A DNA stretch of 64,000 bases from JBFGFX01 sp965232455 (GTDB lineage: Bacteria; Pseudomonadota; Gammaproteobacteria; Steroidobacterales; Woeseiaceae): assembly GCA_965232455.1 (NCBI GenBank), contig OZ246981.1, positions 1,922,001-1,986,000 of the forward strand. Direction: 5' to 3'. How positions within the stretch are numbered: the first letter of the stretch is position 1; every line of letters begins with the position of its first letter. The notes under the pieces were generated by a model that saw only the letters and a list, made by a program, of their open reading frames with translations, was not told the origin of the DNA and made no database searches. Positions 26,633 through 35,843 of the stretch are shown here, piece by piece. The position numbers and the translations under genes are program-made.

Positions 26633-29047
26633 TTAGAATGCTTGTCCGATGGAGAACTGAAACGCTTCGATCTCATCCCCATAAAATCTGTCGTTGCCCT
26701 TGAACTCGTTGAGCGGAAAGGCATAACTGAACCTGAACAATCCAAGTGGCGCAAGCCACTGTACCGCCAGCCCAACCGAGGTCTTCAGTTCGTCGAACTC
26801 CGGTTTGTATTCAATCGGGCTTCCCAGCTTGTCCGTGAACGACACTTCACCAGAGTTGAAGACGTTACCGATATCATAGAAAACGCTAGCCCTCGCCTGA
26901 CTGGCGAACCGGTCCGGCAGCGGGATTATAAGCTCTGCTTGCGCCGCAACCAACACATTACCGCCATACGGCCGCCCAAAGCTGTCTCTGGGCCCCAGCC
27001 AGGACTCCCGATAACCCCTTACGGAGGTCGGCCCGCCGCCAAAAAACTGCTTGTACGGCGGCAGGGCGGTCGTGTCCTCGAGGGCCTCGCCATACCCCAA
27101 CTCGGCGTTCAGCCGCACGGTCCAGCGCCCGAACAGCGGCTGATACTTGGTGAAATTGTACCGCGCGGTCCAGAACTCGACTTCGCTACCCGGCGCCGTC
27201 ACTGTGCCGAAAAGCTGATGACGGCTGCCCCTGTTTGCGAACAACGCCCGGTTTCGGCTGTCGTACGACCAGCCCGCGACCAGCTCGAAGGTGTCGAACT
27301 CGGTGCCGGTAAAGATGACGCCGCTGCCGACACTCTCGATAAACGGATTGCCGTTGTTGGTCACCCACTCCTGCGCCTGTTCGGTGCTATTGGTGGACGA
27401 AAGCAACTCCGAGCTCTGGTAGTTGATGCCGAAGTTGAGACTTTGAAACTCAGTCAGCGGATACCCGTAATCGAGCGTAGCCCCGTAAGACGTCGTCGAG
27501 AAATCCGAGGACGCGGAGGTAAACTGCGTGATATCCCGGAAGTTAACGCCGATGGTCCGGCGCACGCCGTTCATCGTACGGGCCGGATCCGTATGGGACA
27601 GGCTGTAGAGTTTCGAGAATCGACCGGAGTTGGCCTGTAAAGCAACCCGGTTGCCGGTGCCGAGGAAATTCGTGTGAACGATGCTGCCGTTCAGGATGAG
27701 TTTCTGCGCTTCGGAGAAACCGATGCCGCCGCTGAACTGCCCGGGCATCCGGTACTCGATGTCGAAATCCACGTCGACCATATCGGGGCTTCCCGAAACG
27801 GGCGTCGTTTCCACTTCGGCCGACTCGATGTACGGGAGTCGCTGCAGCCGGACTTTGGAGCGGTCCAACAGACGGTTGGAAAGATACGATCCCTCCATCT
27901 GACGCATTTCACGGCGCAGCACCTCGTCGTCAACCTGGTCAACCCCGTTGAAATTGATGCGTCTAACGTACACACGGCTCTGCGGACTGACGAAAAACGT
28001 CACCGCAACTTCTTTGCTGTCGTAGTCGAGTTCGGGTACCGGCTCGATCTGGGCGTTGGCGTAACCCTCTTCCCCCATGCGGAAGGACATCAATTCCGAC
28101 GACGTCGTCAGCGCCTGGAGATTGAAGATATCGCCAGGCTTGGCCAGCACGAGCCGCCGCAGCTGCGCCTCGGGCACCACCATGTCGCCGACCAGTTTCA
28201 CGTCGGAGACCGTGTATCGCTCGCCTTCGTGCACGTTGATCGTGACGTAGATATCTTTGCGATCCGGCGAGATTGCGACCTGCGTGGAATCGACGCGGAA
28301 GTCCGCGTAGCCGCGGTCCATGTAATAAGACCGAAGTTTCTCGAGGTCGCCGCCCAACGCTTCCTTGGCATACCGGTCGTCCTGACGGAACCAGGACAGC
28401 CAGTTGGCCGTATCGAGCTCGAAATCGCCGCGTACCTCCTCGTCGGAAAAACTGTGGTTACCGACGACGTTCACCTGGCGGATGCGGGCCCGGTCGCCCT
28501 CTTTGACGTCGATTCCGATACGCACGGTGTTGTTCGGCCGGTCGACGACGTTCGTGTCGATCACGACGGCATACTTGCCGCGATCGTAATACTGCTCGCG
28601 CAAAAACATGGCCACATTGTCGAGCACCGAGCGATCGAAGGTTCGTCCACGAGCGAGGCCTACTCCCCGCAGCGAATCCATCAGGTCTTCCGTTTTGATG
28701 TCTTTGTTACCTTCGATCGTGAAGTCTTCGATCGAAGGACGCTCGCGGACCGCAATTATCAGCGTCCGGTCATCCCGTCGCATTTCGATATCGTCGAACA
28801 ATTTCTGATCGTAGAGCGTGCGTATCGCCTCCTGAATCCGCAAATCGTCGACGCGATCGCCGATATTGATCGGCAGATAGTTGAAAACGGTGCCCTCCGA
28901 GATCCTTTGCAAACCCTCCACACGCATGTCGGCTACGACGAACTCGTCCGCCACCGATGGCTGCGCGCCCGTCAGCAGCAGGACCACGCCGATCGATCGC
29001 CAGGAAAGCGAAAATCTACGCCGGTCGCGGTGGTTCGCAGCCATCAT
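26633..29047 (-). CDS. bamA: Outer membrane protein assembly factor BamA
   Basis: Central subunit of the beta-barrel assembly machine. About 804 residues: signal peptide (RFSLSWRSIGVVLLLTGAQPSVADE), five POTRA domains (first FVVADMRVEGLQRISEGTVF; the others up to ~residue 410) and a C-terminal 16-strand barrel with the lid-lock loop signature VRGYRESWLGPRD (VRGF/Y motif) and C-terminal FQFSIGQAF ending in the aromatic beta-signal. I choose the ATG at 29047 because AAAGGTAGG lies 5-13 bases upstream; the frame is open to 29119 but extends into the rseP gap without support. Confidence 0.97.
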   Translation of the reverse strand: MMAANHRDRRRFSLSWRSIGVVLLLTGAQPSVADEFVVADMRVEGLQRISEGTVFNYLPINIGDRVDDLRIQEAIRTLYDQKLFDDIEMRRDDRTLIIAVRERPSIEDFTIEGNKDIKTEDLMDSLRGVGLARGRTFDRSVLDNVAMFLREQYYDRGKYAVVIDTNVVDRPNNTVRIGIDVKEGDRARIRQVNVVGNHSFSDEEVRGDFELDTANWLSWFRQDDRYAKEALGGDLEKLRSYYMDRGYADFRVDSTQVAISPDRKDIYVTINVHEGERYTVSDVKLVGDMVVPEAQLRRLVLAKPGDIFNLQALTTSSELMSFRMGEEGYANAQIEPVPELDYDSKEVAVTFFVSPQSRVYVRRINFNGVDQVDDEVLRREMRQMEGSYLSNRLLDRSKVRLQRLPYIESAEVETTPVSGSPDMVDVDFDIEYRMPGQFSGGIGFSEAQKLILNGSIVHTNFLGTGNRVALQANSGRFSKLYSLSHTDPARTMNGVRRTIGVNFRDITQFTSASSDFSTTSYGATLDYGYPLTEFQSLNFGINYQSSELLSSTNSTEQAQEWVTNNGNPFIESVGSGVIFTGTEFDTFELVAGWSYDSRNRALFANRGSRHQLFGTVTAPGSEVEFWTARYNFTKYQPLFGRWTVRLNAELGYGEALEDTTALPPYKQFFGGGPTSVRGYRESWLGPRDSFGRPYGGNVLVAAQAELIIPLPDRFASQARASVFYDIGNVFNSGEVSFTDKLGSPIEYKPEFDELKTSVGLAVQWLAPLGLFRFSYAFPLNEFKGNDRFYGDEIEAFQFSIGQAF

Positions 29048-29078
29048 GCGATGCCTACCTTTAGGATTGACCCCATAT

Positions 29079-30434
29079 TCATTCCACGAGAATCCTGGCG
29101 ATGTCGTTGTAAAACGCAAAACTCATCAGCAGCAACAGCGCCAGTATGCCAACCTGTTGACCGACGATTTGCGACCGCAGGGATAGCGGACTGCCCTTTA
29201 TCCATTCAATGCTCTGATACACGATCTGACCGCCGTCAAGCACCGGTACGGGCAGCAGATTGATGACGCCGAGACTGATGCTGACCAGCGCCAGGAAACG
29301 TAAGAACTGATTGAACCCCGCCGACGCGGAGTTGCCGGCGTACTGCGCGATATTGATAGGACCGCTGATGTTCTTGAAGGACACGTCGCCCGTCAGCATC
29401 CTGGCGAACATATTGACGGTAAACGCGGTCGTCGCCCACGTCTGCTTGAGCGACTGGCCGATCGCCGGTCCGATATCGTACTTGCGAACGTACCAATAAT
29501 CCCCGGACGCCTGACTGATGCCCACACCCAACTTGCCCTTGCGAGCGCCATCTTCCAGAACGTCCGCAAGCGTCGCGACGACCGATAGCGTTCGGCCGTC
29601 ACGCAGCAATTCGATCTCGACCTGCCGGCCCGGCCGAGCCGTCACGACACGGCTCAAATCCGCGAAGCTGTCGATGCGCTCGCCGTCGATCACGGTGATC
29701 AGGTCGTTCTCGAGGATGCCGGCGGCTTTCGCCGCGCCGTCATCGATGACCTGGCCAACGACGGCCGGCGGCTGCCAGGGTGAGAATCCGAGACCGTCGA
29801 ACAAAAGGCCGGGTTCCGTAAGTCTGGCCGCATCGTCGCCAACGTCGAGCGTCACGGTACGGCTGTAACCGTCGTCGCCTTCTACCCGCAGGGCGATTTT
29901 GCCGTCGCTGACCATCGTTTCGAGGATCCCGACCAGGGCGCCTTCCCAATCGGCAACGTCGCGATCGCCGACCGCCAATATCTCGTCTCCGTAACGCAAT
30001 CCCGCCGCCTCGGCGTAGGAGCCTTCGACGACCGGCCCTACCGCCGGCTTCACGGTCGGGACGCCGTTGGCAAACAGCAGGACATACGCGGCTATCGCAA
30101 ACAGGAAGTTGAACAGCGGACCCGCCAACAAGACCGCGATGCGCGCCGGAATCGGCCGGTGCGTGAAAGCTCGCCCCTGATCTTCGGGATCCACGGGACC
30201 TTCACGCTCGTCGAGAAACTTGACATAACCGCCGAGCGGGATAGCGGAAATGCAGTATTCGGTCCGGTCTTTACCACCGACCTTGCGCCAGATCGGCGTG
30301 CCGAATCCTATCGAGAAGCGCAACACCTTCATGCCGCACCAACGCCCGACGATATAGTGACCGTATTCGTGCACGGCAACCAGGACGCTGATCGCGACAA
30401 TGAAGAAAAACAGGTTACCCAGCACGGCGCTCAT
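29079..30434 (-). CDS. rseP: Site-2 zinc protease RseP
   Basis: Intramembrane protease that cleaves RseA to release sigma-E on envelope stress. The ~451-residue protein has the zinc motif HEYGH in the first membrane helix (ISVLVAVHEYGHYIVGRWCG), two PDZ domains (~residues 115-200 and 205-300), and the second ligand motif NLLPVPVLDGGQIV near the C-terminus with two further helices. The ATG at 30434 follows GGAAAGG; a TTG directly before it is in frame. It is separated from cdsA by 177 bases, where dxr stands in relatives. Confidence 0.96.
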   Translation of the reverse strand: MSAVLGNLFFFIVAISVLVAVHEYGHYIVGRWCGMKVLRFSIGFGTPIWRKVGGKDRTEYCISAIPLGGYVKFLDEREGPVDPEDQGRAFTHRPIPARIAVLLAGPLFNFLFAIAAYVLLFANGVPTVKPAVGPVVEGSYAEAAGLRYGDEILAVGDRDVADWEGALVGILETMVSDGKIALRVEGDDGYSRTVTLDVGDDAARLTEPGLLFDGLGFSPWQPPAVVGQVIDDGAAKAAGILENDLITVIDGERIDSFADLSRVVTARPGRQVEIELLRDGRTLSVVATLADVLEDGARKGKLGVGISQASGDYWYVRKYDIGPAIGQSLKQTWATTAFTVNMFARMLTGDVSFKNISGPINIAQYAGNSASAGFNQFLRFLALVSISLGVINLLPVPVLDGGQIVYQSIEWIKGSPLSLRSQIVGQQVGILALLLLMSFAFYNDIARILVE

Positions 30435-30611
30435 CAATAAGACCTTTCCGTAACCATATCATGCACTTGAATAGAACACAGAGAATCCGGTTCCAGTTCC
30501 GGTCTCGATGCGTCGCCAAGGGCATTGACAGTGAGACTGTGTAGCCGGGACCCAGTTCCCGGGCACTGTAGTTGCGCCTGTCTGAACCGCCGCTGAACGC
30601 AAATACCCGCA
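30435..30611. other. cdsA-rseP intergenic region with a hairpin
   Basis: No gene is visible. On the minus strand it holds an inverted repeat, CCGGGA ... TCCCGG around 30549-30567, which might act as a weak terminator or mRNA stabiliser; there is no T run. This is the conserved location of dxr in Pseudomonas-type gene order, but no dxr remnant could be recognised. Confidence 0.5.
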
Positions 30612-31403
30612 TCAGCCCAGGCCCAGTATCGCGATTCCGCCGGCAAACAAAGGGGCCGCCGCGCAGACGCTGTCGATACGGTCCAGGATGCCGCCATGCC
30701 CCGGGAACAGCGACCCCGAGTCTTTCACCCCCGAGTGACGCTTGAACATGCTCACGGTCAGGTCCCCAACGACGGAGAGCAAGGCGACGGCCGCGGAAAA
30801 AGGCAGCAGCACGGCGAGATCCTGTTGAAATGCCGTGCCCACCGCGAACGCCGCCAACAAGACCGCAAGCAGACCGCCGATGACACCTTCCCAGGTTTTG
30901 CCGGGACTGATCGTCGGCGCCAGCTTTACGCGACCGAAGGCCCGTCCCGCAAAATACGCCCCGATGTCCGCCAGCCAGACGATCAGCAGCATGGACAGCA
31001 ACAGGCTCGGAGACTGGAGATACAACCAGTCGAGCGCGACATAGGCCGGCAGCAGCACCAGCGCACCGCACACCCAGATCACGGCCGATGGCATCTTCGT
31101 CGGAAACAGGAACAACCAGACGAGGGCCGTCGACCACCACGCGACGGCGACGTACAACACCAGCGTGTACACCCGAGGGTCCGGTAGCAGCCACCACACC
31201 CCTCCCTCCAGGGCAGCGATGCCGGCGACAAACGCGATTTTGCCGGCCGCGGCCTTCAATCCGAGGAACCCGGACCATTCCCAGGCCGCAAAGACAAAAA
31301 GCGCCGCGATAATCAGTCGAGCCAGCGGCGGCGGCGTAAGGAATATCACGGCCAGCAGAAGTAGAACGGCAACCAGCGCCGTCAGGATGCGCTGTTTGAG
31401 CAT
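30612..31403 (-). CDS. cdsA: Phosphatidate cytidylyltransferase
   Basis: Makes CDP-diacylglycerol, precursor of all phospholipids, at the inner membrane. About 263 residues with eight or so membrane helices beginning MLKQRILTALVAVLLLLAV and the C-terminal family signature SVVGDLTVSMFKRHSGVKDS followed by LFPGHGGILDRIDS, including the Mg-binding Asp residues. The ATG at 31401-31403 follows the uppS stop by one base (TGAGATG); the frame continues upstream only as an overlap on uppS. Confidence 0.95.
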   Translation of the reverse strand: MLKQRILTALVAVLLLLAVIFLTPPPLARLIIAALFVFAAWEWSGFLGLKAAAGKIAFVAGIAALEGGVWWLLPDPRVYTLVLYVAVAWWSTALVWLFLFPTKMPSAVIWVCGALVLLPAYVALDWLYLQSPSLLLSMLLIVWLADIGAYFAGRAFGRVKLAPTISPGKTWEGVIGGLLAVLLAAFAVGTAFQQDLAVLLPFSAAVALLSVVGDLTVSMFKRHSGVKDSGSLFPGHGGILDRIDSVCAAAPLFAGGIAILGLG

Positions 31404-31404
31404 C

Positions 31405-32169
31405 TCACGCCGCTCCCAGCTGGGCCGCAGTCCTGCCAAAACGGCGTTGGCGCCGCGAAAAATACTCGAGAGCGGCCGAAAACTGGCTCGCATCGAAGTC
31501 CGGCCACAGACAGTCGCAGAAATACAGTTCCGTGTAGGCAAGATTCCACAACAGGAAATTTGATATTCGGTTCTCACCGCCGGTCCGGATCAACAGGTCC
31601 GGATCCGGAACCCCGGACAGTGCAAGCGAATTGGATACCACCTGTTCATCGACATCTGACGCTGCGAGCTCCCCCTTTTCGACCAGATATGCAATTTTTT
31701 TGACCGCGCTGGTAATGTCCCAACGACCGCCATAGGCCACCGCCACGATAAGGTGAAGCCCGGAATTATCCAGGGTCAGGCGTTCGGCCGCTCGAATGCG
31801 TTTCACCAGGCGTTCCGCGAGGTGATCGAGTTGACCGACAAATCGCAGCTTTACATTGTTACGATGCAGGTCGTCGATTTCTCGTTGCAGTACATCGAAA
31901 AATAATCCCATCAGCCCCCCCACTTCCTCACTGGGGCGACTCCAGTTTTCGCTGCTGAAAGCGAACAGGGTCAGGTAGGAAACGCCCGCGTCCGCGGCCT
32001 GTTCGACGATCGCCTTCACGGACTTGACACCCGCGCGATGGCCGGCGTGTCTGGGCTTGGAACGCTCCTCGGCCCACCGACCGTTGCCGTCCATGATGAC
32101 GGCGACGTGTTGCGGAACGCTCCCGCAGGTATCCGCTTCGGCCGGTAGTTTTTCGCGATCTACTGCCAT
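31405..32169 (-). CDS. uppS: Undecaprenyl diphosphate synthase
   Basis: Cis-prenyltransferase that extends farnesyl diphosphate with isopentenyl diphosphate to the C55 carrier of cell-wall synthesis. The 254-residue protein has HVAVIMDGNGRWAEER with catalytic Asp, GHRAGVKSVKAIVEQA, FAFSSENWSRPSEEV and the C-terminal DLLIRTGGENRISNFLLWN. It sits between frr and cdsA. Its substrate requires an isoprenoid pathway, of which no gene is seen in this window. Confidence 0.97.
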   Translation of the reverse strand: MAVDREKLPAEADTCGSVPQHVAVIMDGNGRWAEERSKPRHAGHRAGVKSVKAIVEQAADAGVSYLTLFAFSSENWSRPSEEVGGLMGLFFDVLQREIDDLHRNNVKLRFVGQLDHLAERLVKRIRAAERLTLDNSGLHLIVAVAYGGRWDITSAVKKIAYLVEKGELAASDVDEQVVSNSLALSGVPDPDLLIRTGGENRISNFLLWNLAYTELYFCDCLWPDFDASQFSAALEYFSRRQRRFGRTAAQLGAA

Positions 32170-32181
32170 TTGTCGAGTCGC

Positions 32182-32739
32182 TCAAATCTCCATCAGTTCG
32201 CTTTCTTTTTCGGCGAGGAGTTTATCGATGGCGGCCACGTGCTGATCGGTAATCGTTTGAATCTCCGCTTCCGAGCGACGCTCCTCGTCCTCACCGATCA
32301 TTTTTTCTTTCAGCAGGTCCTTGACGTCGCTCAGGGCATCGCGCCGGATGTTCCTGACCGCGACGCGACCGCCTTCGGCTTCATTGCGCACGACACGAAT
32401 CAGGTCCTTGCGGCGCTCTTCCGTCAGCGGCGGCAGCGGCACTCGAATCACCAGGCCCGCCGTAGCCGGGTTCAACCCGAGGTCGGACGCCATGATAGCC
32501 TTCTCGATGGGCTGGACCATGTCCTTTTCCCAGGGCGCAACCGTCAGCGTACGCGAGTCCTCCACGTTGATATTCGACACCTGGTTGAGCGGCACCTGGC
32601 TACCGTAGTATTCGACGGTAATGTGGTCGAGAAGACTCGTATGCGCGCGGCCAGTACGAATCTTCGTCAACTCCTGCTGCAGCGACGCAACGCTTTTCTG
32701 CATGCGGTCGGCCGCGTCTTTCTTGATGTCTTCTATCAC
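32182..32739 (-). CDS. frr: Ribosome-recycling factor
   Basis: Dissociates ribosomes after termination together with EF-G. The 185-residue protein starts at a GTG (32739) behind AAAGGGC and contains MQKSVASLQQELTKIRTGRA, VEYYGSQVPLNQVSNI and LTEERRKDLIRVVRNEAEGG with a helical bundle throughout. Canonical length. Order pyrH-frr-uppS is conserved. Confidence 0.97.
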   Translation of the reverse strand: MIEDIKKDAADRMQKSVASLQQELTKIRTGRAHTSLLDHITVEYYGSQVPLNQVSNINVEDSRTLTVAPWEKDMVQPIEKAIMASDLGLNPATAGLVIRVPLPPLTEERRKDLIRVVRNEAEGGRVAVRNIRRDALSDVKDLLKEKMIGEDEERRSEAEIQTITDQHVAAIDKLLAEKESELMEI

Positions 32740-32817
32740 GTCATTAGCCCTTTGTTGCCGCCCTAGTCGTTGCTCACCTCGAAATACGATTGAGCATTCC
32801 CCGCCTGCTGCCGTCGC

Positions 32818-33540
32818 TCAAGCCGTTACCAACGTCCCTACGTGACGATCCGTCATTGCCCGCACGAGTGACGCGGGCTCCGTCAAGTTGAACACCCTGA
32901 GTGGAAGATTATTGTCTCTGCACATTACAACAGCCGTCGCGTCCATCACGTTGAGTTTGTCCACGAGCACTTTGTCGAACGACACAGTATCGTAAAGCGA
33001 AGCCTCGGCGTTGAGGCGCGGATCGGAATCGTAGACGCCGCTCACCATGGTCGCCTTGAGCAGCACGTCCGCACCGATCTCGATCGCCCGCAGACTCGCG
33101 GCGGTGTCGGTCGTGAAAAACGGATTGCCTGTGCCGGCGGCGAGAATCACTACGCGCCCCTTCTCGAGGTGGCGCACCGCGCGACGCCGAATGTAGTCCT
33201 CGCAGACCTCATGAACCTGCAGCGCCGACATGACCCGGGCGAACACACCCACCGATTCGAGAGCGTCCTGGATAGCCAGCGCGTTCATCACGGTTGCCAA
33301 CATACCCATGTAGTCGCCGGTCACACGATCCATCCCGGCGCCGGCCAGCCCGGCCCCGCGAAAGATGTTGCCGCCGCCGATGACGATGGCGACCTCGACC
33401 CCGAGTGCGTGGATCTCGGCTACCTCGCCAGCGATGCGTTTGATCACCGCGGGATCGATGCCGTATTCCAGATCGCCCATCAGTGCCTCGCCGCTGAGCT
33501 TGAGCAGCACGCGCTGATAAAGCACCGGTGCTTCCTTCAT
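32818..33540 (-). CDS. pyrH: Uridylate kinase
   Basis: Phosphorylates UMP to UDP. About 240 residues of the amino-acid-kinase fold: YQRVLLKLSGEALMGD (phosphate-binding Lys and Gly), EVAIVIGGGNIFRGAGL, MNALAIQDALESVGV, VILAAGTGNPFFTTDTAASL and LPLRVFNL. The ATG at 33538-33540 (MKEAPVLYQRV) is preceded by GAAAGGATTGAGGGAC and matches PyrH proteins; the frame is open to 33582 without further similarity. Confidence 0.97.
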   Translation of the reverse strand: MKEAPVLYQRVLLKLSGEALMGDLEYGIDPAVIKRIAGEVAEIHALGVEVAIVIGGGNIFRGAGLAGAGMDRVTGDYMGMLATVMNALAIQDALESVGVFARVMSALQVHEVCEDYIRRRAVRHLEKGRVVILAAGTGNPFFTTDTAASLRAIEIGADVLLKATMVSGVYDSDPRLNAEASLYDTVSFDKVLVDKLNVMDATAVVMCRDNNLPLRVFNLTEPASLVRAMTDRHVGTLVTA

Positions 33541-33646
33541 GTCCCTCAATCCTTTCGCATGCGCCGACTGCGCCGTGCGCACGGCGATATTAACGCAATC
33601 GGCTACAACGAAGCGTCAGCTCAACGCGCCTGCAACACGGGTGTGA

Positions 33647-34522
33647 TCAAACGCCGCCGGTTACCTGCTTCATGACCTCTTCAGCAAAATTTTCTTCTTT
33701 CTTCTGTATACCTTCGCCCACCTCGTACCGCACGAACGCGCTGACCGTCGCGCCGGCGTCTTTGAGCAGCTTTCCAACCGTGATATCCGGATCTTTGACA
33801 AACGGCTGGCCAAGTAAGGTGATCTCTTTTAGAAACTTGCCGACTCGACCCGTGACCATCTTTTCCACGATCTCCGCGGGCTTGCCCGATTCTTCGGCCT
33901 GCTCGGTAAATATCCGACGCTCCCGCTCAAGAGTTTCGGCGGGAACGCCGCTTTCGTCGATGCAAAGGGGATTGCTGGCCGAAACGTGCATCGCAACGTC
34001 GCGAGCCAGATCCGCGTCACCGCCGCTCAGCGCGACGATCGCGCCGATACGCGCGTTATGCACGTAGCTGCCCATTTGATCGGGCGCCGCAATCTGCGCA
34101 ACGCGCCTTACCGAGATATTCTCCCCAACCTTGGCGACGAGTTCCGTCCGCGCCTGTTCCACGGTCCTGCCGTCCGCCAGAGTAACCGCGTTCAGCGCCT
34201 CGACGTCGCCGCTTTTGCCGTTACGCGCCGCCGAGGCCACCGACTCGACGAACGCCACGAAATTCTCGTCTTTTGCGACGAAGTCGGTCTCGGAGTTCAC
34301 TTCCACGATCGCCGCGCCGTCGTCATCGGCCGCAATCGCCACTCGACCATCGGCCGCGACGCGACCTGCTTTTTTATCCGCTTTCGCCTGGCCGGATTTC
34401 CGCAGCAGCTCCGCGGCGGCGTCGGTATCTCCGTCGGTTTCGACCAGCGCTTTTTTGCATTCCATCATGCCGGCGCCGGTGCGTTCACGAAGTTCTTTTA
34501 CCATCGATGCACTAATCGACAT
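33647..34522 (-). CDS. tsf: Elongation factor Ts
   Basis: Nucleotide exchange factor for EF-Tu. The ~291-residue protein has MSISASMVKELRERTGAGMM, the TDFV motif contacting EF-Tu (NSETDFVAKDENF), and VHNARIGAIVALSGG in the core domain. ATG at 34522 follows AGAGGT with 6-8 base spacing; a GTG immediately before is in frame but unlikely. rpsB-tsf is the usual operon. Confidence 0.97.
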   Translation of the reverse strand: MSISASMVKELRERTGAGMMECKKALVETDGDTDAAAELLRKSGQAKADKKAGRVAADGRVAIAADDDGAAIVEVNSETDFVAKDENFVAFVESVASAARNGKSGDVEALNAVTLADGRTVEQARTELVAKVGENISVRRVAQIAAPDQMGSYVHNARIGAIVALSGGDADLARDVAMHVSASNPLCIDESGVPAETLERERRIFTEQAEESGKPAEIVEKMVTGRVGKFLKEITLLGQPFVKDPDITVGKLLKDAGATVSAFVRYEVGEGIQKKEENFAEEVMKQVTGGV

Positions 34523-34584
34523 CACTTTTACCTCTGTGTCTTGTCTGCTGCGCTCGAGCGACAGCGCGCTGTCGCACTGCGCGG

Positions 34585-35682
34585 CTACTGATCGTCAGTT
34601 TCGGCAGCCGCCTCGTCGGGCGCGTTTGCTTTCGGTTTGGCCGATGCCTTTTTGCTCGCCTTTTTGGCCGGCGCCTTTTTGGCGCTTTTGGTTTCAGCCG
34701 CCTCGGCATCGGCGGCGGTCTCACCGTCACTGGCCGCACCGGCGACCTCAGCCGTCGCCTCCGCCGCCTTCTCCGCTACGTCGGCAACCGGCTCCGCAGA
34801 CTCGCCTTTCGGCGCGCTTTCGTCAGCCTGGGCGTCCTTCGCTTTTTCGGCCGACTTGGCCAACGCCGCAGCCTTGGTTTTTGTCGCCGCCTTCTTGGCC
34901 GGTTTTTTAGCCGCTTTTTTCTTCCGCTGCGGCGCTTTTCTCGGCCGACCCTGTTCGTCCAATTCGACGAATTCGTCGTCGCCCAGGGCAACTTCGGGAA
35001 GCGATGCTTTACCGTCCAGGACCGCGTCCGCAACCAACGTCGCGTACAGCGCGATCGCCTGCATCGCGTCGTCATTCCCCGGAATGACGTAATCGACGAG
35101 GTCCGGCGAACAGTTGGTGTCTACGACCGCGACCACCGGGATACCGAGCTTCCGAGCTTCCCGGACCGCGATCTCCTCGTGATCGACGTCCACGACAAAC
35201 AAGACGTCGGGTAACGCGCCCATATCCTTGATGCCGCCGAGGCTGCGTTCGAGTTTGTCGCGTTCCCGGCTCAAGCCCAGGATTTCCTTTTTCGTCAGCC
35301 CCTCGAAGGCGCCGTCCTCGGCCATTTGTTCGAGTTCTTTCAGGCGTTTGACCGACTGCCGGATGGTTTTGTAATTGGTCAGCATGCCGCCGAGCCAGCG
35401 GTAGCTGACAAACGGCATTTCGCAACGCTCCGCCTGTGCGCGCATCGCGTCCCTCGCGGCGCGTTTGGTGCCGACGAACAGCGTCTTGCCCCCGTCCGCG
35501 ACGACCGCCTTGACAAAGGCATAGGCGTCCCGCGCCATGGGAAGGCTCTTCTCGAGGTTGATGATGTGGATTTTGTTACGCTCGCCGAAGATGTAGGGTG
35601 CCATCTTCGGGTTCCAGTAACGGGTCTGATGCCCAAAATGTACGCCAGCCTCTAGCATCTGGCGCATGGTTACGTCTGCCAT
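34585..35682 (-). CDS. rpsB: 30S ribosomal protein S2 with long Lys/Ala-rich C-terminal tail
   Basis: Small-subunit ribosomal protein S2. Residues 1 to ~230 are an ordinary S2: MADVTMRQMLEAGVHFGHQT, NPKMAPYIFGERNKIHIINL, VGTKRAARDAM, FVSYRWLGGMLTNYKTIRQS and VVDTNCSPDLVDYVIPGND. After EFVELDEQGRPRKAPQRKKK the frame continues for about 130 more residues rich in Lys, Ala and Glu/Asp (runs like AAKKPAKKAATKTKAAA and KKAPAKKASKKASAKPKA), resembling histone H1-like tails; E. coli S2 has only 241 residues. The ATG at 35682 follows GGAGACAATCC. The tail is in one open frame to its stop, so it is not an artefact of a visible frameshift. Confidence 0.96.
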   Translation of the reverse strand: MADVTMRQMLEAGVHFGHQTRYWNPKMAPYIFGERNKIHIINLEKSLPMARDAYAFVKAVVADGGKTLFVGTKRAARDAMRAQAERCEMPFVSYRWLGGMLTNYKTIRQSVKRLKELEQMAEDGAFEGLTKKEILGLSRERDKLERSLGGIKDMGALPDVLFVVDVDHEEIAVREARKLGIPVVAVVDTNCSPDLVDYVIPGNDDAMQAIALYATLVADAVLDGKASLPEVALGDDEFVELDEQGRPRKAPQRKKKAAKKPAKKAATKTKAAALAKSAEKAKDAQADESAPKGESAEPVADVAEKAAEATAEVAGAASDGETAADAEAAETKSAKKAPAKKASKKASAKPKANAPDEAAAETDDQ

Positions 35683-35689
35683 GGATTGT

Positions 35690-35766
35690 CTCCGGGTTAA
35701 GCCTCCGTACACCCCATTGCGCAACCCCTTGTTTCCGGGGCACCCGGCGCCATGTGTCGGTGTACG
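35690..35766 (-). promoter_or_regulatory. Structured leader of rpsB (possible S2 autoregulatory element)
   Basis: In the transcript an 8-bp stem CGTACACC / GGTGTACG (DNA 35759-35766 with 35706-35713) encloses a shorter CCCC-GGGG hairpin with loop GGAAACAA, and the ribosome site GGAG lies just downstream. Gammaproteobacterial rpsB leaders are known to be bound by S2 for feedback control; I infer this role from position and structure and have not matched it to the published consensus. Confidence 0.4.
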
Positions 35767-35843
35767 TGTGGATTGATTGCCTCAAGGGCGCGCGCTTTAT
35801 ACCATACTGGCCCTCGACCAACAACGCGGAACCACGAATATAT

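Noticed and set aside
27674..29263. 529-codon plus-strand open frame over bamA
   Set aside because: Antisense shadow of bamA, whose motifs are complete.
30435..30611. Remnant of dxr
   Set aside because: The gap is too short and no translated segment in any frame resembles DXR motifs.
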